DNA of 15,635 nucleotides from SSSZ01 sp035345935 (GCA_035345935.1 DAORDK010000073.1:1-15635); one strand, 5' to 3'; positions 1-7,631 are shown, counted from the first letter of the stretch. Program-made: numbers and translations. The notes: generated from the letters alone by a model not told the origin.

Positions 1-107
1 TGATCCCTTTGACCGCTCGGGAACCCCTCCGAGAGAACCCGCGATTATCCAGATGCCGTCAAAACCTGTCAACGGGTTCGCCAAGCGAAATCCAAGCCCC
101 AGGAAAG

Positions 108-137
108 AAAAAGACCGGCTTTCTAGCCGGTCTTTTT
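108..137 (-). terminator. Strong intrinsic terminator after the cytochrome c gene
   Basis: Perfect inverted repeat with 13-bp arms (AAAAAGACCGGCT at 108-120 and its complement at 125-137) and a 4-nt loop. The stem carries its own A and T tracts, so it can terminate transcription in both directions. It sits 15 nt past the stop codon of the minus-strand cytochrome gene, where a rho-independent terminator is expected. Any gene entering from the left on the plus strand would be stopped here too. Confidence 0.9.
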
Positions 138-152
138 CGCGAGGGAAAGCGC

Positions 153-458
153 TTACTTCTGCGACAGGACCCAAGCGGCCAGTTTCTTGGCTTCGTCATC
201 GGTCACGTTGTTCGGCGGCATCGGAACTTCGCCCCAGGAACCCTTGCCACCGGCCTTGATCTTGGCGGCCAGAGCAGCGGGAGCCTTCGCATCGCCCTTG
301 TACTTGGCGGCAACGTCCTTGTACGCGGGGCCGACGATCTTCTTGTCAATCGCATGGCAGGACATGCAGTTCTTGGCCTTGGCCAGAGCTTCGTCGGCCT
401 GGACCTGACCGGCCATGGCAACGCCGGCGGCCATGATCGCAACAACAATCGCTTTCAT
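153..458 (-). CDS. Exported monohaem class I cytochrome c (c-551/c-552 type)
   Basis: A 101-residue protein that would carry electrons in the periplasm. Residues 1-21 form a signal peptide ending in VQA, leaving a mature protein of about 80 residues, the usual size of cytochrome c-551/c-552. The haem-attachment motif CMSCH is at 31-35 (Cys31, Cys34, axial His35). The second axial ligand is Met80 in VPMPPNNV, and the C-terminal helix DDEAKKLAAWVLSQ is typical of the family. A GGAG ribosome site lies about 8 nt before the ATG, and a strong terminator follows the stop. The family serves as electron donor to terminal oxidases, nitrite reductase or peroxidase. The partner cannot be told from this window, since neither a reductase nor an oxidase gene is adjacent. 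Confidence 0.93.
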   Translation of the reverse strand: MKAIVVAIMAAGVAMAGQVQADEALAKAKNCMSCHAIDKKIVGPAYKDVAAKYKGDAKAPAALAAKIKAGGKGSWGEVPMPPNNVTDDEAKKLAAWVLSQK

Positions 459-494
459 CGTTTCACTCCATCTGTCGGTTGAAAAACGCCGTCG

Positions 495-523
495 ATGATA
501 AGCCCTTTCGGCACCACGGGAAA
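495..523 (-). promoter_or_regulatory. Putative sigma-70 promoter of the cytochrome c gene
   Basis: Read on the minus strand, TATCAT (495-500) matches the -10 consensus at five of six positions. TTTCCC (518-523) sits 17 nt upstream as a weak -35. The predicted leader is about 30 nt. The -10 box is convincing and the -35 is poor. Confidence 0.4.
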
Positions 524-630
524 GCGCGGCGATCGGCTGTAAGAACGGCGATACCGCTTTAACGCGCGAAGGAGGCGCCCGTTGACGCGGTCACCCCCGG
601 TATCCCAAGAAAACCTTCGCCAGAAGCGGC

Positions 631-2487
631 TCAGCGCCGGCGCTGAATCTGGCCCACGTCCCGTACGGCGCCCTTGTCGGCGGAAGTTGCCATTAAGGCG
701 TAGGCCTGGAGCGCTGCCGAAACGACTCGCTCACGCTTGACCGGCTTCCAGGCCGCTTCCCCGCGGGCTTCCATGGCCTTTTTTCGATTGCCCAGTTCGG
801 CCTCGGAAATGGCCAAATGAATGCGCCTTGCCGGAATATCGATTTCGATCTTGTCACCGTTTTCGATGAGACCGATGGCGCCACCGTCTGCCGCTTCGGG
901 CGAGGCATGGCCGATGGAAAGACCCGAGGTCCCTCCGGAGAAGCGCCCGTCGGTGAGCAGTGCGCAATCCTTACCCAGACCGCGCGATTTCAGGTAAGAG
1001 GTCGGATAGAGCATCTCCTGCATGCCGGGGCCGCCTTTCGGTCCTTCGTAACGAATGACCACCACGTCGCCGGCAACCACCTCTCCTCCTAGAATGCCTT
1101 CGACAGCGGCATCCTGGCTCTCATATACACGGGCCGTTCCATTGAACTTCCAGATGGACTCATCCACGCCGGCGGTCTTGACGATGCAGCCGTCAATCGC
1201 GATGTTGCCGTGGAGTACGGCCAGGCCGCCTTCCCGGGAATAGGCATTGGCGGCGTTGCGGATGCAGCCGTGGGTACGATCGAGATCCAACTCGTTGTAG
1301 CGGCGATCCTGGGAGAAAGCTTCCTGGGTCGGCACACCGCCAGGAGCGGCCTTGTAGAAATCATGGATCTTCAGGTCGTGTTCGCGCACGACATCCCAGC
1401 GGTCGATGGCCTGGCCGAGGGTCGCGGTGTGCACGGTCGGCACATCCCGGTGGATGAGACCGGCCCGATCGAGTTCGCCGAGGATACCCATGATGCCCCC
1501 GGCCCGATGGACATCCTCGATGTGATAATCCTGAGTGGCCGGTGCCACCTTGCACAGGCAGGGTACCTTGCGGGAGATGGCATCGATGTCGCTCATCGTG
1601 AAATCAACGCCGGCTTCCTGGGCAGCGGCCAGAATGTGCAGGACGGTGTTGGTGGAACCGCCCATGGCCACGTCGAGGGCCATGGCGTTCTCAAATGCGG
1701 CCTTGCTCGCGATGGCCCGGGGCAGCACGGAAATGTCATTCTGCTCGTAGTGGCGCTTACATAGCTCGACGACAGTACGCCCGGCACGCAGAAAGAGCTC
1801 CTTGCGGTCAGCATGGGTGGCGACAATGGTGCCGTTGCCGGGCAGCGAGAGCCCCAAGGCTTCGGTCAAACAGTTCATTGAATTCGCCGTGAACATCCCG
1901 GAGCAGGATCCGCAGGTGGGACAAGCGGAGCGTTCAAAGCTCTCGACCTCGGCATCGGAGACGTTCTGGTCGCCAGCCTTGATCATGGCATCGATGAGAT
2001 CTACGGCGATGATCTTGCCCGCCCACTTCACCTTGCCGGCCTCCATGGGGCCGCCGGAGACGAAGACCGCCGGGACGTTGAGACGCATGGCCGCCATCAG
2101 CATTCCCGGAGTGATTTTGTCGCAGTTCGAGATGCACACCATGGCGTCGGCGCAGTGGGCATTGACCATGTATTCGACGGAATCGGCGATCAGGTCGCGG
2201 GAGGGCAGGCTATAGAGCATGCCCCCGTGGCCCATGGCAATACCGTCGTCGATGGCGACGGTATTGAACTCCTTGGCGATACCTCCCGCCGCTTCGATCT
2301 CCCGCGCCACCAGTTGGCCCAGATCCTTGAGATGGACATGGCCCGGAACGAATTGAGTGAAGGAATTGACCACCGCAATGATCGGCTTGCCGAAGTCGCC
2401 GTCCTTCATGCCGGTGGCTCGCCAGAGGGCGCGGGCGCCGGCCATGTTGCGGCCGTGGGTGGAAGTGCGGGAACGATATTGGGGCAT
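631..2487 (-). CDS. ilvD: Dihydroxy-acid dehydratase
   Basis: An iron-sulfur enzyme of 618 residues that dehydrates 2,3-dihydroxy-isovalerate and 2,3-dihydroxy-3-methylvalerate to the 2-keto acids in valine, isoleucine and (through leucine's precursor) leucine synthesis. Visible signatures are the N-terminal RSRTSTHGRNMAGARALWRATG, DDGIAMGHGGM (81-90), NCDK with Cys122 and Lys124, and ACPTCGSCSGMFTANSMN with Cys195, a cluster ligand. The C-terminal half carries the conserved TDGRFSGGTSGLSIGHASPEA. The frame stays open 56 codons further upstream, but that extension is not family-like. ATG 2487 gives the normal length and has GGAGT 6-7 nt before it. The gene is transcribed divergently from lgt. 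No clear intrinsic terminator follows, only a 4-bp stem with a broken T run near 600-625. Confidence 0.97.
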   Translation of the reverse strand: MPQYRSRTSTHGRNMAGARALWRATGMKDGDFGKPIIAVVNSFTQFVPGHVHLKDLGQLVAREIEAAGGIAKEFNTVAIDDGIAMGHGGMLYSLPSRDLIADSVEYMVNAHCADAMVCISNCDKITPGMLMAAMRLNVPAVFVSGGPMEAGKVKWAGKIIAVDLIDAMIKAGDQNVSDAEVESFERSACPTCGSCSGMFTANSMNCLTEALGLSLPGNGTIVATHADRKELFLRAGRTVVELCKRHYEQNDISVLPRAIASKAAFENAMALDVAMGGSTNTVLHILAAAQEAGVDFTMSDIDAISRKVPCLCKVAPATQDYHIEDVHRAGGIMGILGELDRAGLIHRDVPTVHTATLGQAIDRWDVVREHDLKIHDFYKAAPGGVPTQEAFSQDRRYNELDLDRTHGCIRNAANAYSREGGLAVLHGNIAIDGCIVKTAGVDESIWKFNGTARVYESQDAAVEGILGGEVVAGDVVVIRYEGPKGGPGMQEMLYPTSYLKSRGLGKDCALLTDGRFSGGTSGLSIGHASPEAADGGAIGLIENGDKIEIDIPARRIHLAISEAELGNRKKAMEARGEAAWKPVKRERVVSAALQAYALMATSADKGAVRDVGQIQRRR

Positions 2488-2561
2488 GACGGACTCCGTA
2501 CAAAGCCGCGCATGGCGGCAACAACTATAATCGATCAATTCTAGCCGAATCCCCTGCCCCC
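2488..2561. promoter_or_regulatory. Shared divergent promoter region of ilvD and lgt
   Basis: 74 bp between two divergent starts, with an AT-rich core at 2521-2541 that stands out in GC-rich surroundings. A perfect TATAAT lies on the plus strand at 2526-2531 and would start a leader of about 24 nt for lgt. I see no good -35 at 16-18 nt. On the minus strand the same core reads TATAGT, a possible -10 for ilvD. The two promoters would overlap and could interfere. Confidence 0.5.
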
Positions 2562-3356
2562 ATGCTTCTGCATCCTCAGTTCGACCCCGTGGCGTTTTCG
2601 CTGGGCCCCCTTGCCGTGCGCTGGTACGGCCTGATGTACCTGGTGGCTTTCGCACAATTTTTTTTCCTCGGCCGCCAGCGCATCGTGACCCGGCCGGGGG
2701 CCGGCTGGACGATCGAACAACTCGACGACCTGCTCTTCTATGGCGTGCTGGGTGTCATTCTTGGCGGCCGTCTCGGCCAAATCCTGCTCTACGAACCGGC
2801 CTACTATTTTTCCAATCCCCTCGAGATGATCGCAGTCTGGAAAGGGGGAATGAGCTTTCACGGGGGGTTTCTCGGCGTTCTTGCCGCCATGGCGCTTTGG
2901 GCGAGAAAGCACGGCAAGGCCTGGCTGGGAGTCACCGATTTCATCGCCCCCTTGGTTCCCCTTGGCCTGGCGGCCGGCCGCCTTGGCAATTTCATCAATG
3001 GGGAACTCTGGGGAAGGGCAGCCGATCCTGCCCTCCCCTGGGCCATGATTTTCCCTCAGGCGGGCGACGCCCTTCCGCGGCACCCGTCCCAAATCTACCA
3101 CCTGGGTCTTGAAGGACTCGCCCTGTTCGCCATCCTTTGGCTGTATTCGTCCCGCGTTCGGCCGGCAGGTGCGGTTTCCGGCGCGTTCCTGGCGGGCTAC
3201 GGGAGTTTTCGATTTATCACCGAGTATTTCCGCGAACCCGACGCGGGGATTTTTGGTCTTTCCTATACCGTCAGCATGGGCCAGTGGCTCTCGCTGCCCA
3301 TGATCGTGGCGGGTGTTTGGCTCATTTTCGCCGCCTATCGGTCCCGCAACACCTGA
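2562..3356 (+). CDS. lgt: Prolipoprotein diacylglyceryl transferase
   Basis: An inner-membrane enzyme of 264 residues that moves diacylglycerol from phosphatidylglycerol to the lipobox cysteine of prolipoproteins, the first step of lipoprotein maturation. The family signature GRLGNFINGELWGR is at 139-152 (Arg140, Asn143, Glu148). SFHGGFLG contains His100, and FRFITEYFREPD at 216-227 matches the conserved C-terminal arginine region. Several hydrophobic segments (about 15-36, 57-75, 98-115, 124-140, 183-196, 204-222, 236-257) fit its multi-spanning topology. The length is normal. No Shine-Dalgarno sequence is seen before the ATG, which follows a C-rich stretch. The gene is divergent from ilvD, and the VOC gene follows with its own promoter. 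Confidence 0.97.
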   Translation: MLLHPQFDPVAFSLGPLAVRWYGLMYLVAFAQFFFLGRQRIVTRPGAGWTIEQLDDLLFYGVLGVILGGRLGQILLYEPAYYFSNPLEMIAVWKGGMSFHGGFLGVLAAMALWARKHGKAWLGVTDFIAPLVPLGLAAGRLGNFINGELWGRAADPALPWAMIFPQAGDALPRHPSQIYHLGLEGLALFAILWLYSSRVRPAGAVSGAFLAGYGSFRFITEYFREPDAGIFGLSYTVSMGQWLSLPMIVAGVWLIFAAYRSRNT

Positions 3357-3384
3357 TTGGAAAAGATCACTTCGCTTGTATAAT
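3357..3384 (+). promoter_or_regulatory. Strong sigma-70 promoter for the VOC gene
   Basis: TTGGAA (3357-3362) and a perfect TATAAT (3379-3384) are separated by 16 nt, starting directly after the lgt stop codon. The expected transcript start near 3391 gives a leader of about 27 nt. This is the best two-box promoter in the window. It suggests the VOC gene and the gene after it are transcribed independently of lgt, since no terminator separates them from lgt. Confidence 0.7.
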
Positions 3385-3417
3385 TATGAATTACTACAAC
3401 ACGAAGGCCTCCCTACC

Positions 3418-3894
3418 ATGACTCGTCCCTTCAAGATTCTCGGCATCCAGCAGATCGCCATCGGCGGCCCGTCGAAGGACCGGCTAAGGACCCTCTGGGT
3501 CGACCTCTTCGGCCTCGAGGTCACCGGCAACTTCGTCAGCGAGCGCGAGAACGTCGATGAAGACATCTGCGCCCTGGGCAGCGGCCCCTTCAAGGTCGAA
3601 GTGGACCTGATGCAGCCCCTGGACCCGGAAAAAAAACCGGCTGTCCACGCGACTCCACTGAACCACGTCGGAATTTGGGTCGATGACCTTCCGAAGGCCG
3701 TCGAATGGCTCGCGGATCATGGCGTGCGTTTCGCTCCCGGGGGTATACGCAGGGGTGCCGCGGGATTCGATATCTGCTTCCTGCATCCCAAGGGGAACGA
3801 AGAGTTCCCGATCGGTGGCGAAGGGGTCCTCATCGAACTGGTTCAAGCGCCGCCCGCCGTGGTACAGGCCTTTGCCCAACTCGCCACCCAATGA
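3418..3894 (+). CDS. VOC-superfamily protein, methylmalonyl-CoA-epimerase/glyoxalase-like
   Basis: 158 residues, two beta-alpha-beta-beta-beta modules of the vicinal-oxygen-chelate fold (about 8-70 and 79-145). Phrases such as LMQPLDPE, LNHVGIWVDDL, GAAGFDICFLHPKG and GVLIELVQAP follow the methylmalonyl-CoA epimerase pattern closely. Of the four metal-ligand positions of that family, His83 and Glu140 are present, while the first is Gln12 and the second is Asp63 in place of the usual His and Gln. A metal could still bind, but the reaction cannot be assigned. ATG 3418 was chosen because the frame upstream overlaps the lgt end and lacks homology-like sequence. Its stop overlaps the next start (ATGA), so the two are probably translationally coupled. 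Confidence 0.85.
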   Translation: MTRPFKILGIQQIAIGGPSKDRLRTLWVDLFGLEVTGNFVSERENVDEDICALGSGPFKVEVDLMQPLDPEKKPAVHATPLNHVGIWVDDLPKAVEWLADHGVRFAPGGIRRGAAGFDICFLHPKGNEEFPIGGEGVLIELVQAPPAVVQAFAQLATQ

Positions 3895-4652
3895 ACATCC
3901 CCGATTCCGATCTGGAACAATCCCGGGCCTTCCTGGCTCCCACCCTGGAGGCCACCGCCGCGATCCTGCCCTTGCTCGCTCGGCCACCACACCCGCCGCG
4001 CTTTCCGCATAAGGAGGCTGAAATTTGGCGATCCTGTTGGATCGCCCTGCAGTCGGCCTGGCTAGATCGCCACGGCCGTGGCTTCGCGGCCATCCGCCCG
4101 GCGGTATTTGCCCTTTGTGGAGCCGCATTGGCACTCAAGGACAATGATTGTCTGGCCCTCGGCGAGGCGCTGGCGAGCGCGACCGACCGCCTCGATGAAC
4201 CCGAGGGTCTCGCCAACCCACGTCTGGCCACCGCAATCACGGCCACCATCGAATGCTTCTCGGACCACGGATCACTGGAGAATGCGGCCTTCCCGGAGCG
4301 CGCCCGCCATTTTTCTGCACGGCTGGGCCGCATTGCCGCGGAGAGAAGGGCACCTGCGCGCTCCCCTGTCCTCGACCGGCTCTTCGCCGAGGAAGGCAGG
4401 GAGTGCCTGGAAAGGATGCGTGCCGCCACCGGAGCTTTACCGCCCGACGCTTTCGCCCTCAAGCGGGCGGCAAGCGATCTTGCAAGGGTTGCTGAAGCGC
4501 TGGATCTCGGGGAGATCGCCCTGGTTTCCGGACGTCTGGTGCGCCGCCTGACCCTGCGTGCCGGAGAAGGGGTCGATCTCGAAGCGCCGGAAACCCGAGA
4601 GCCGGTGTTGGCCCTCATCGCGGAACTGGACGCCCTCGTCTCCTGCTTATAA
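3891..4652 (+). CDS. Uncharacterised helical protein, possible degenerate histidine-phosphotransfer domain
   Basis: 253 residues, alanine- and leucine-rich, no signal peptide, no membrane segment; I do not recognise a named family. The first half (1-150) is predicted all-helical without motifs. Residues 160-220 read like the start of a CheA P1/Hpt domain: LFAEEGRECLERM resembles the F-x-EEA-x-E-x-L-x-x-L entry, and ALKRAASDLARVAEALDLGEI resembles the helix that normally holds H-x-L-K-G-S. Here Phe188/Ala189 stand where the phosphorylatable His would be, so it would not carry phosphate. FimL-like CheA relatives are a known precedent. The start overlaps the VOC stop as ATGA, and the end overlaps the stop of the GAF-PAS gene. 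The fold assignment is inference. Confidence 0.75.
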   Translation: MNIPDSDLEQSRAFLAPTLEATAAILPLLARPPHPPRFPHKEAEIWRSCWIALQSAWLDRHGRGFAAIRPAVFALCGAALALKDNDCLALGEALASATDRLDEPEGLANPRLATAITATIECFSDHGSLENAAFPERARHFSARLGRIAAERRAPARSPVLDRLFAEEGRECLERMRAATGALPPDAFALKRAASDLARVAEALDLGEIALVSGRLVRRLTLRAGEGVDLEAPETREPVLALIAELDALVSCL

Positions 4653-5558
4653 GGGGTGAAAGACACCCAGGATCAAGCGCCGGCCGTCTCCCAGGTCGGC
4701 CACCTGGGCCCGGATTTCCACCGGGCGTTCAACCCCGTCGCCGCGCAGAATAGGCACCGATGCTGGCGCCTTGAGCTCACCGGAAACCGTTTGCTGGAAG
4801 GCTCGACTGCACCGTTCCGCCTCCCGCGGTGGATGGAGCTGGCGCTGATGCCGCCCGATCAAGCGGGTACGGGGAATCCCGAACAGCAACTCAGCCTGTC
4901 GATTGGCATCGAGCACGATGCCGGTATCGCCGTCAGCCAGGAGCATCGCCTCCCGGGAGGCGTCGAACACAGCCCGCAGGCGTTCGCTGGCCGTCCTCGC
5001 CTGCCGCCGGGCCTCCGATGCCTCGTACTCGACCAGGGCCAGGGTCACAAGATTGGCGATCGCCTGGGCAAAAACCCGGTGCATGGTGCTCCAAGGTTGC
5101 CGCCCCCCGACCTGTTCGAGGCAAAAGACTCCCTGCAACTCGCCGCGGATGTGGATTGGAGTCGCCAAAATGGCTGAAATGTTATGCTGCGGAAGGTAAT
5201 CCGCAGCGAATTCGCTGGTTGCCGGATGCAGATAGGGAGCGTCCGCAACAATGGCGCCTTCCCCATCTAGGGCGGCGAAGAATCCCGGATACTGGCTTGC
5301 GCCCAGACTGGCCCCGCTGCTGTGGCGCCGGGATTGACGCTCGAAGAGTTCCAGGCAACGCAACTCTTGCCGATCATCGGTCAGCGCCCAGACTGCGACG
5401 CGCTCGACTCCGGTCGCCGCCGCCGTCGATTCGGTAAGGATACTGAGCGCCATTTCCAGGGAGGCTTCCTTGAAATAGCTCCCACGTGAAAGACGCGCAA
5501 AGCCCTCCTGCATGTCGGCGGGCGAAGCGAGGACGATCTGTTCGCCCATATTCATCAT
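4647..5558 (-). CDS. GAF-PAS sensor protein without an output domain
   Basis: 303 residues from ATG 5558. A GAF domain spans about 35-178, with the typical ISAILATPIHIRGELQGVFCLEQ strand-helix pattern. A charged helix (176-196) leads to a PAS domain at about 193-300, shown by LRAVFDASREAMLLADGDTG, VLDANRQAELLFGI and LIGRHQRQLHPP. The protein stops after the PAS domain, with no kinase, GGDEF, EAL or DNA-binding part, so it must signal through a partner or be a remnant. The start is uncertain: ATGs at 5558, 5555 and 5549 and an in-frame TTG at 5594 are possible, and none has a good ribosome site. Ligands of either domain cannot be told. Confidence 0.85.
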   Translation of the reverse strand: MMNMGEQIVLASPADMQEGFARLSRGSYFKEASLEMALSILTESTAAATGVERVAVWALTDDRQELRCLELFERQSRRHSSGASLGASQYPGFFAALDGEGAIVADAPYLHPATSEFAADYLPQHNISAILATPIHIRGELQGVFCLEQVGGRQPWSTMHRVFAQAIANLVTLALVEYEASEARRQARTASERLRAVFDASREAMLLADGDTGIVLDANRQAELLFGIPRTRLIGRHQRQLHPPREAERCSRAFQQTVSGELKAPASVPILRGDGVERPVEIRAQVADLGDGRRLILGVFHPL

Positions 5559-5669
5559 GACCACTTTCGCAACTTCCAGGGCAACGCGCCCCAATCAATG
5601 ACAGTTGCGATTCTAGGGCGCTGCCTGCGGAAACGCTGTGAAATGCGCCACACTAACTAAAGTAATAGA

Positions 5670-5695
5670 TCGGGCCAGGCTGACACCCGGCCCGA
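5670..5695 (-). terminator. Probable terminator of htpX
   Basis: TCGGGCC (5670-5676) pairs with GGCCCGA (5689-5695) around a 12-nt loop. Read on the minus strand it lies about 46 nt after the htpX stop and is followed by ATCTATTACTTTAG, a T-rich but broken tract. The stem is good and the tail weak. Confidence 0.5.
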
Positions 5696-5741
5696 CTCTG
5701 GCCCATTGCGCGGCGGCTACCCTCACCGCCTGCAAATTGCC

Positions 5742-6614
5742 TCAGCGACCGCTCAAGGCGGCGATACGCTCTTCGAGGGAAGGATGGCTCGCGAACAAGG
5801 AAGAAATGCTCTTGCCGCCAGCGATGCCAGAGGTCGCCATGCCCTGGGGCAAAGGCTCGGAGTGCAGGCCGCCGAGGCGGCGCAGCGCATCGATCATGGG
5901 GCGCGGAGTGCCGAGTAGTCCGGCGGCGCCGGCGTCGGCCCGGAATTCGCGCTGGCGCGAGAAGTACATGACGATCATGCTGGCCAGGATACCGAAGACC
6001 AGTTCGCACACCATGCTGGTCACCATGTAACCGATGCCCGGTCCGCTGCTTTCCTCGCCTTTGCGCAGAAAGGAATCGACGGCGTACCCGATGACGCGGG
6101 AAATGAAGACCACGAAGGTATTCACGACGCCCTGGATCAGAGTCAGGGTGACCATGTCGCCGTTCGCGATATGGGCTACCTCGTGGGCCAGCACCGCTTC
6201 GACCTCCTCGCGGCTCATGCCCTGCAAGAGGCCTGTGGAGACAGCCACCAGGGAACTGTTCTTGCTGGCTCCGGTCGCAAAGGCGTTCGGCTCGCCTTCA
6301 TAGACGGCGACCTCCGGCATCGGCAGCCCCGCTTTCTGGGCGAGCCTCCCGACGGTTTCCATCAGCCACAGTTCGGTCGAATTGCGCGGCGTCTCGATCA
6401 CCTGGGCGCCGGTGCTCCACTTGGCCATCGGCTTGGACATCCAGAGCGAAATGAAGGCACCGCCGAAACCGATCACCCCGGCAAAGACGAGCAGCATGCC
6501 AAGATTGAGGCCATTGGCGGTGAGGAAGCGGTTGACGCCCAGAAGGCTGGTGACCAGCCCGAGGACGAGCATGACCGCCAGGTTGGTAAGGAGGAATAGA
6601 ACGACACGTTTCAT
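5742..6614 (-). CDS. htpX: Membrane zinc metalloprotease HtpX (M48)
   Basis: 290 residues, an inner-membrane protease that helps clear misfolded membrane proteins, working beside FtsH in enterobacteria. Two N-terminal membrane segments (about 4-22 and 38-59) precede the active site AHEVAHIANGD with His144, Glu145 and His148. Two more hydrophobic stretches follow (about 155-177 and 196-217), then the third zinc ligand Glu223 in QREFRADAGA. NAFATG (110-115) and the C-terminal SLFASHPSLEERIAAL are family hallmarks. ATG 6614 is chosen over an upstream in-frame start because AGGAGA lies about 6 nt before it and the protein then begins MKRVVLFLLTNLAV as in relatives. It is divergent from the LysR-type gene. 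I found no clear heat-shock sigma-32 promoter in the 108-bp gap. Confidence 0.96.
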   Translation of the reverse strand: MKRVVLFLLTNLAVMLVLGLVTSLLGVNRFLTANGLNLGMLLVFAGVIGFGGAFISLWMSKPMAKWSTGAQVIETPRNSTELWLMETVGRLAQKAGLPMPEVAVYEGEPNAFATGASKNSSLVAVSTGLLQGMSREEVEAVLAHEVAHIANGDMVTLTLIQGVVNTFVVFISRVIGYAVDSFLRKGEESSGPGIGYMVTSMVCELVFGILASMIVMYFSRQREFRADAGAAGLLGTPRPMIDALRRLGGLHSEPLPQGMATSGIAGGKSISSLFASHPSLEERIAALSGR

Positions 6615-6703
6615 GAGAGTCTCCTGCTGGAGGGGGAACGACACGGCGAGGAGTTTACTCCGGGAAGACACTGCGGATAAATCGGATTAAACTTTAGATA
6701 CAC

Positions 6704-6718
6704 TTCGAAAACATCGAA
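6704..6718. promoter_or_regulatory. Candidate LysR-type operator between htpX and nhaR
   Basis: A perfect inverted repeat TTCGA-AAACA-TCGAA, ending 4 nt before the GTG start of the LysR-type gene. It contains the T-N11-A core (T6705, A6717) expected of LysR regulator boxes. Its place within the regulator's own leader suggests autoregulation, and it may also serve the divergent htpX. No experiment is implied; the motif is short. Confidence 0.42.
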
Positions 6719-6722
6719 CTCC

Positions 6723-7631
6723 GTGACTTCCCTCAACTTCAAGCACCTCCACTACTTCTGGAGCGCGGCTCAGGAAGGCAGCATCACCCGGGCTGCCGAA
6801 CGCCTGGGCGTGGCAGTCCAGACGGTCAGCGGCCAGATCGCGGTGCTGGAGCGTAGTCTCGGCCGCGCACTCTTCGTCGCTCAGGGCCGCGGCCTCGCCC
6901 TCACCGAAGCCGGCCGGACGGCCCTGGCCTACGCTGACCGGATCTTCCAGCTCGGCGACCAATTGGTCGACGACTTGGCCCAGCCGGACCAGGGCGACAG
7001 ACAGCGACTGGTGGTGGGAATCTCCGACGGTTTGCCCAAATTGGTGGCCCACCGACTCCTCGCCGAAATCCAGGCTGCTCCGGCCCGCCTGCGCCTGGTT
7101 TGCCATGAGGGCGAATTCGAAGATCTCCTCGCCGACCTGGCCGTCCATCGCCTGGACGTGGTCCTCACCGACCGGCCCGCGACCGGGGGAGGAAATCTTA
7201 GGCTGATCAGCCGCCCCCTGGGCGAACTGGCGGTAGGCTTCTACGCCGTTCCCTCCCTCGCAGAGCGCCTACGACCGGATTTTCCGCGTAGTCTCGCCGG
7301 CGCCCCCGTCCTGCTGCCCACCCGGCACAACCGGTTGCGCGACCAGATCGACCGCTGGCTGGAGGAAACGGGAATCAGGCCCGACATCATCGGCGAGTTC
7401 GAGGACAGCGCCCTGCTACAGACCTTCGGCCGCTCCGGTCTTGGCCTCTTCCCCGCTCCCCTTGAGCTGGCCGAAGCGGTCGAACGCGAGCTGGGAGCGT
7501 TTCCGGTCGGCCCCCTGGGCGGAGTCTGCGAGCAGATTTTCGCCATCGCCAACGCCCGAAGGATCGCCCATCCCGCAGTGGAAGCCCTTTGTGCAGTGCG
7601 ACTGGGGTCTGCTCCATCGCTAGCGTTATAA
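6723..7631 (+). CDS. nhaR: LysR-family transcriptional regulator, NhaR type
   Basis: 302 residues. The N-terminal winged helix-turn-helix (about 5-64) reads LNFKHLHYFWSAAQEGSITR and VAVQTVSGQIAVLERSLG, which follows the characteristic NhaR opening (KHLHYFW, QTVSGQ) rather than that of a generic LysR protein. The effector-binding domain (about 93-295) includes VGISDGLPKLVAHRLL, LDVVLTDRP and IIGEFEDSALLQTFG, again close to NhaR. Family members sense sodium or pH stress and activate nhaA, and in E. coli also pgaABCD and osmC. No antiporter gene lies in the window, so the target is open; htpX is the divergent neighbour. The start is GTG with no evident Shine-Dalgarno sequence, and the stop codon lies inside the -10 box of the next operon. 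Confidence 0.9.
   Translation: MTSLNFKHLHYFWSAAQEGSITRAAERLGVAVQTVSGQIAVLERSLGRALFVAQGRGLALTEAGRTALAYADRIFQLGDQLVDDLAQPDQGDRQRLVVGISDGLPKLVAHRLLAEIQAAPARLRLVCHEGEFEDLLADLAVHRLDVVLTDRPATGGGNLRLISRPLGELAVGFYAVPSLAERLRPDFPRSLAGAPVLLPTRHNRLRDQIDRWLEETGIRPDIIGEFEDSALLQTFGRSGLGLFPAPLELAEAVERELGAFPVGPLGGVCEQIFAIANARRIAHPAVEALCAVRLGSAPSLAL

Noticed and set aside
1..107. Possible end of another gene or a regulatory region at the left edge
   Set aside because: The plus- and minus-strand frames here show no recognisable protein, and the small inverted repeats (for example CTCGG/CCGAG) are too short to call.
2488..2655. 56-codon N-terminal extension of ilvD
   Set aside because: Not family-like, it crosses the lgt promoter and the lgt start region, and the internal ATG at 2487 has a good ribosome site and gives the normal length.
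3313..3417. 35-codon N-terminal extension of the VOC protein
   Set aside because: It overlaps the end of lgt and contains the promoter; the ATG at 3418 begins the conserved fold.
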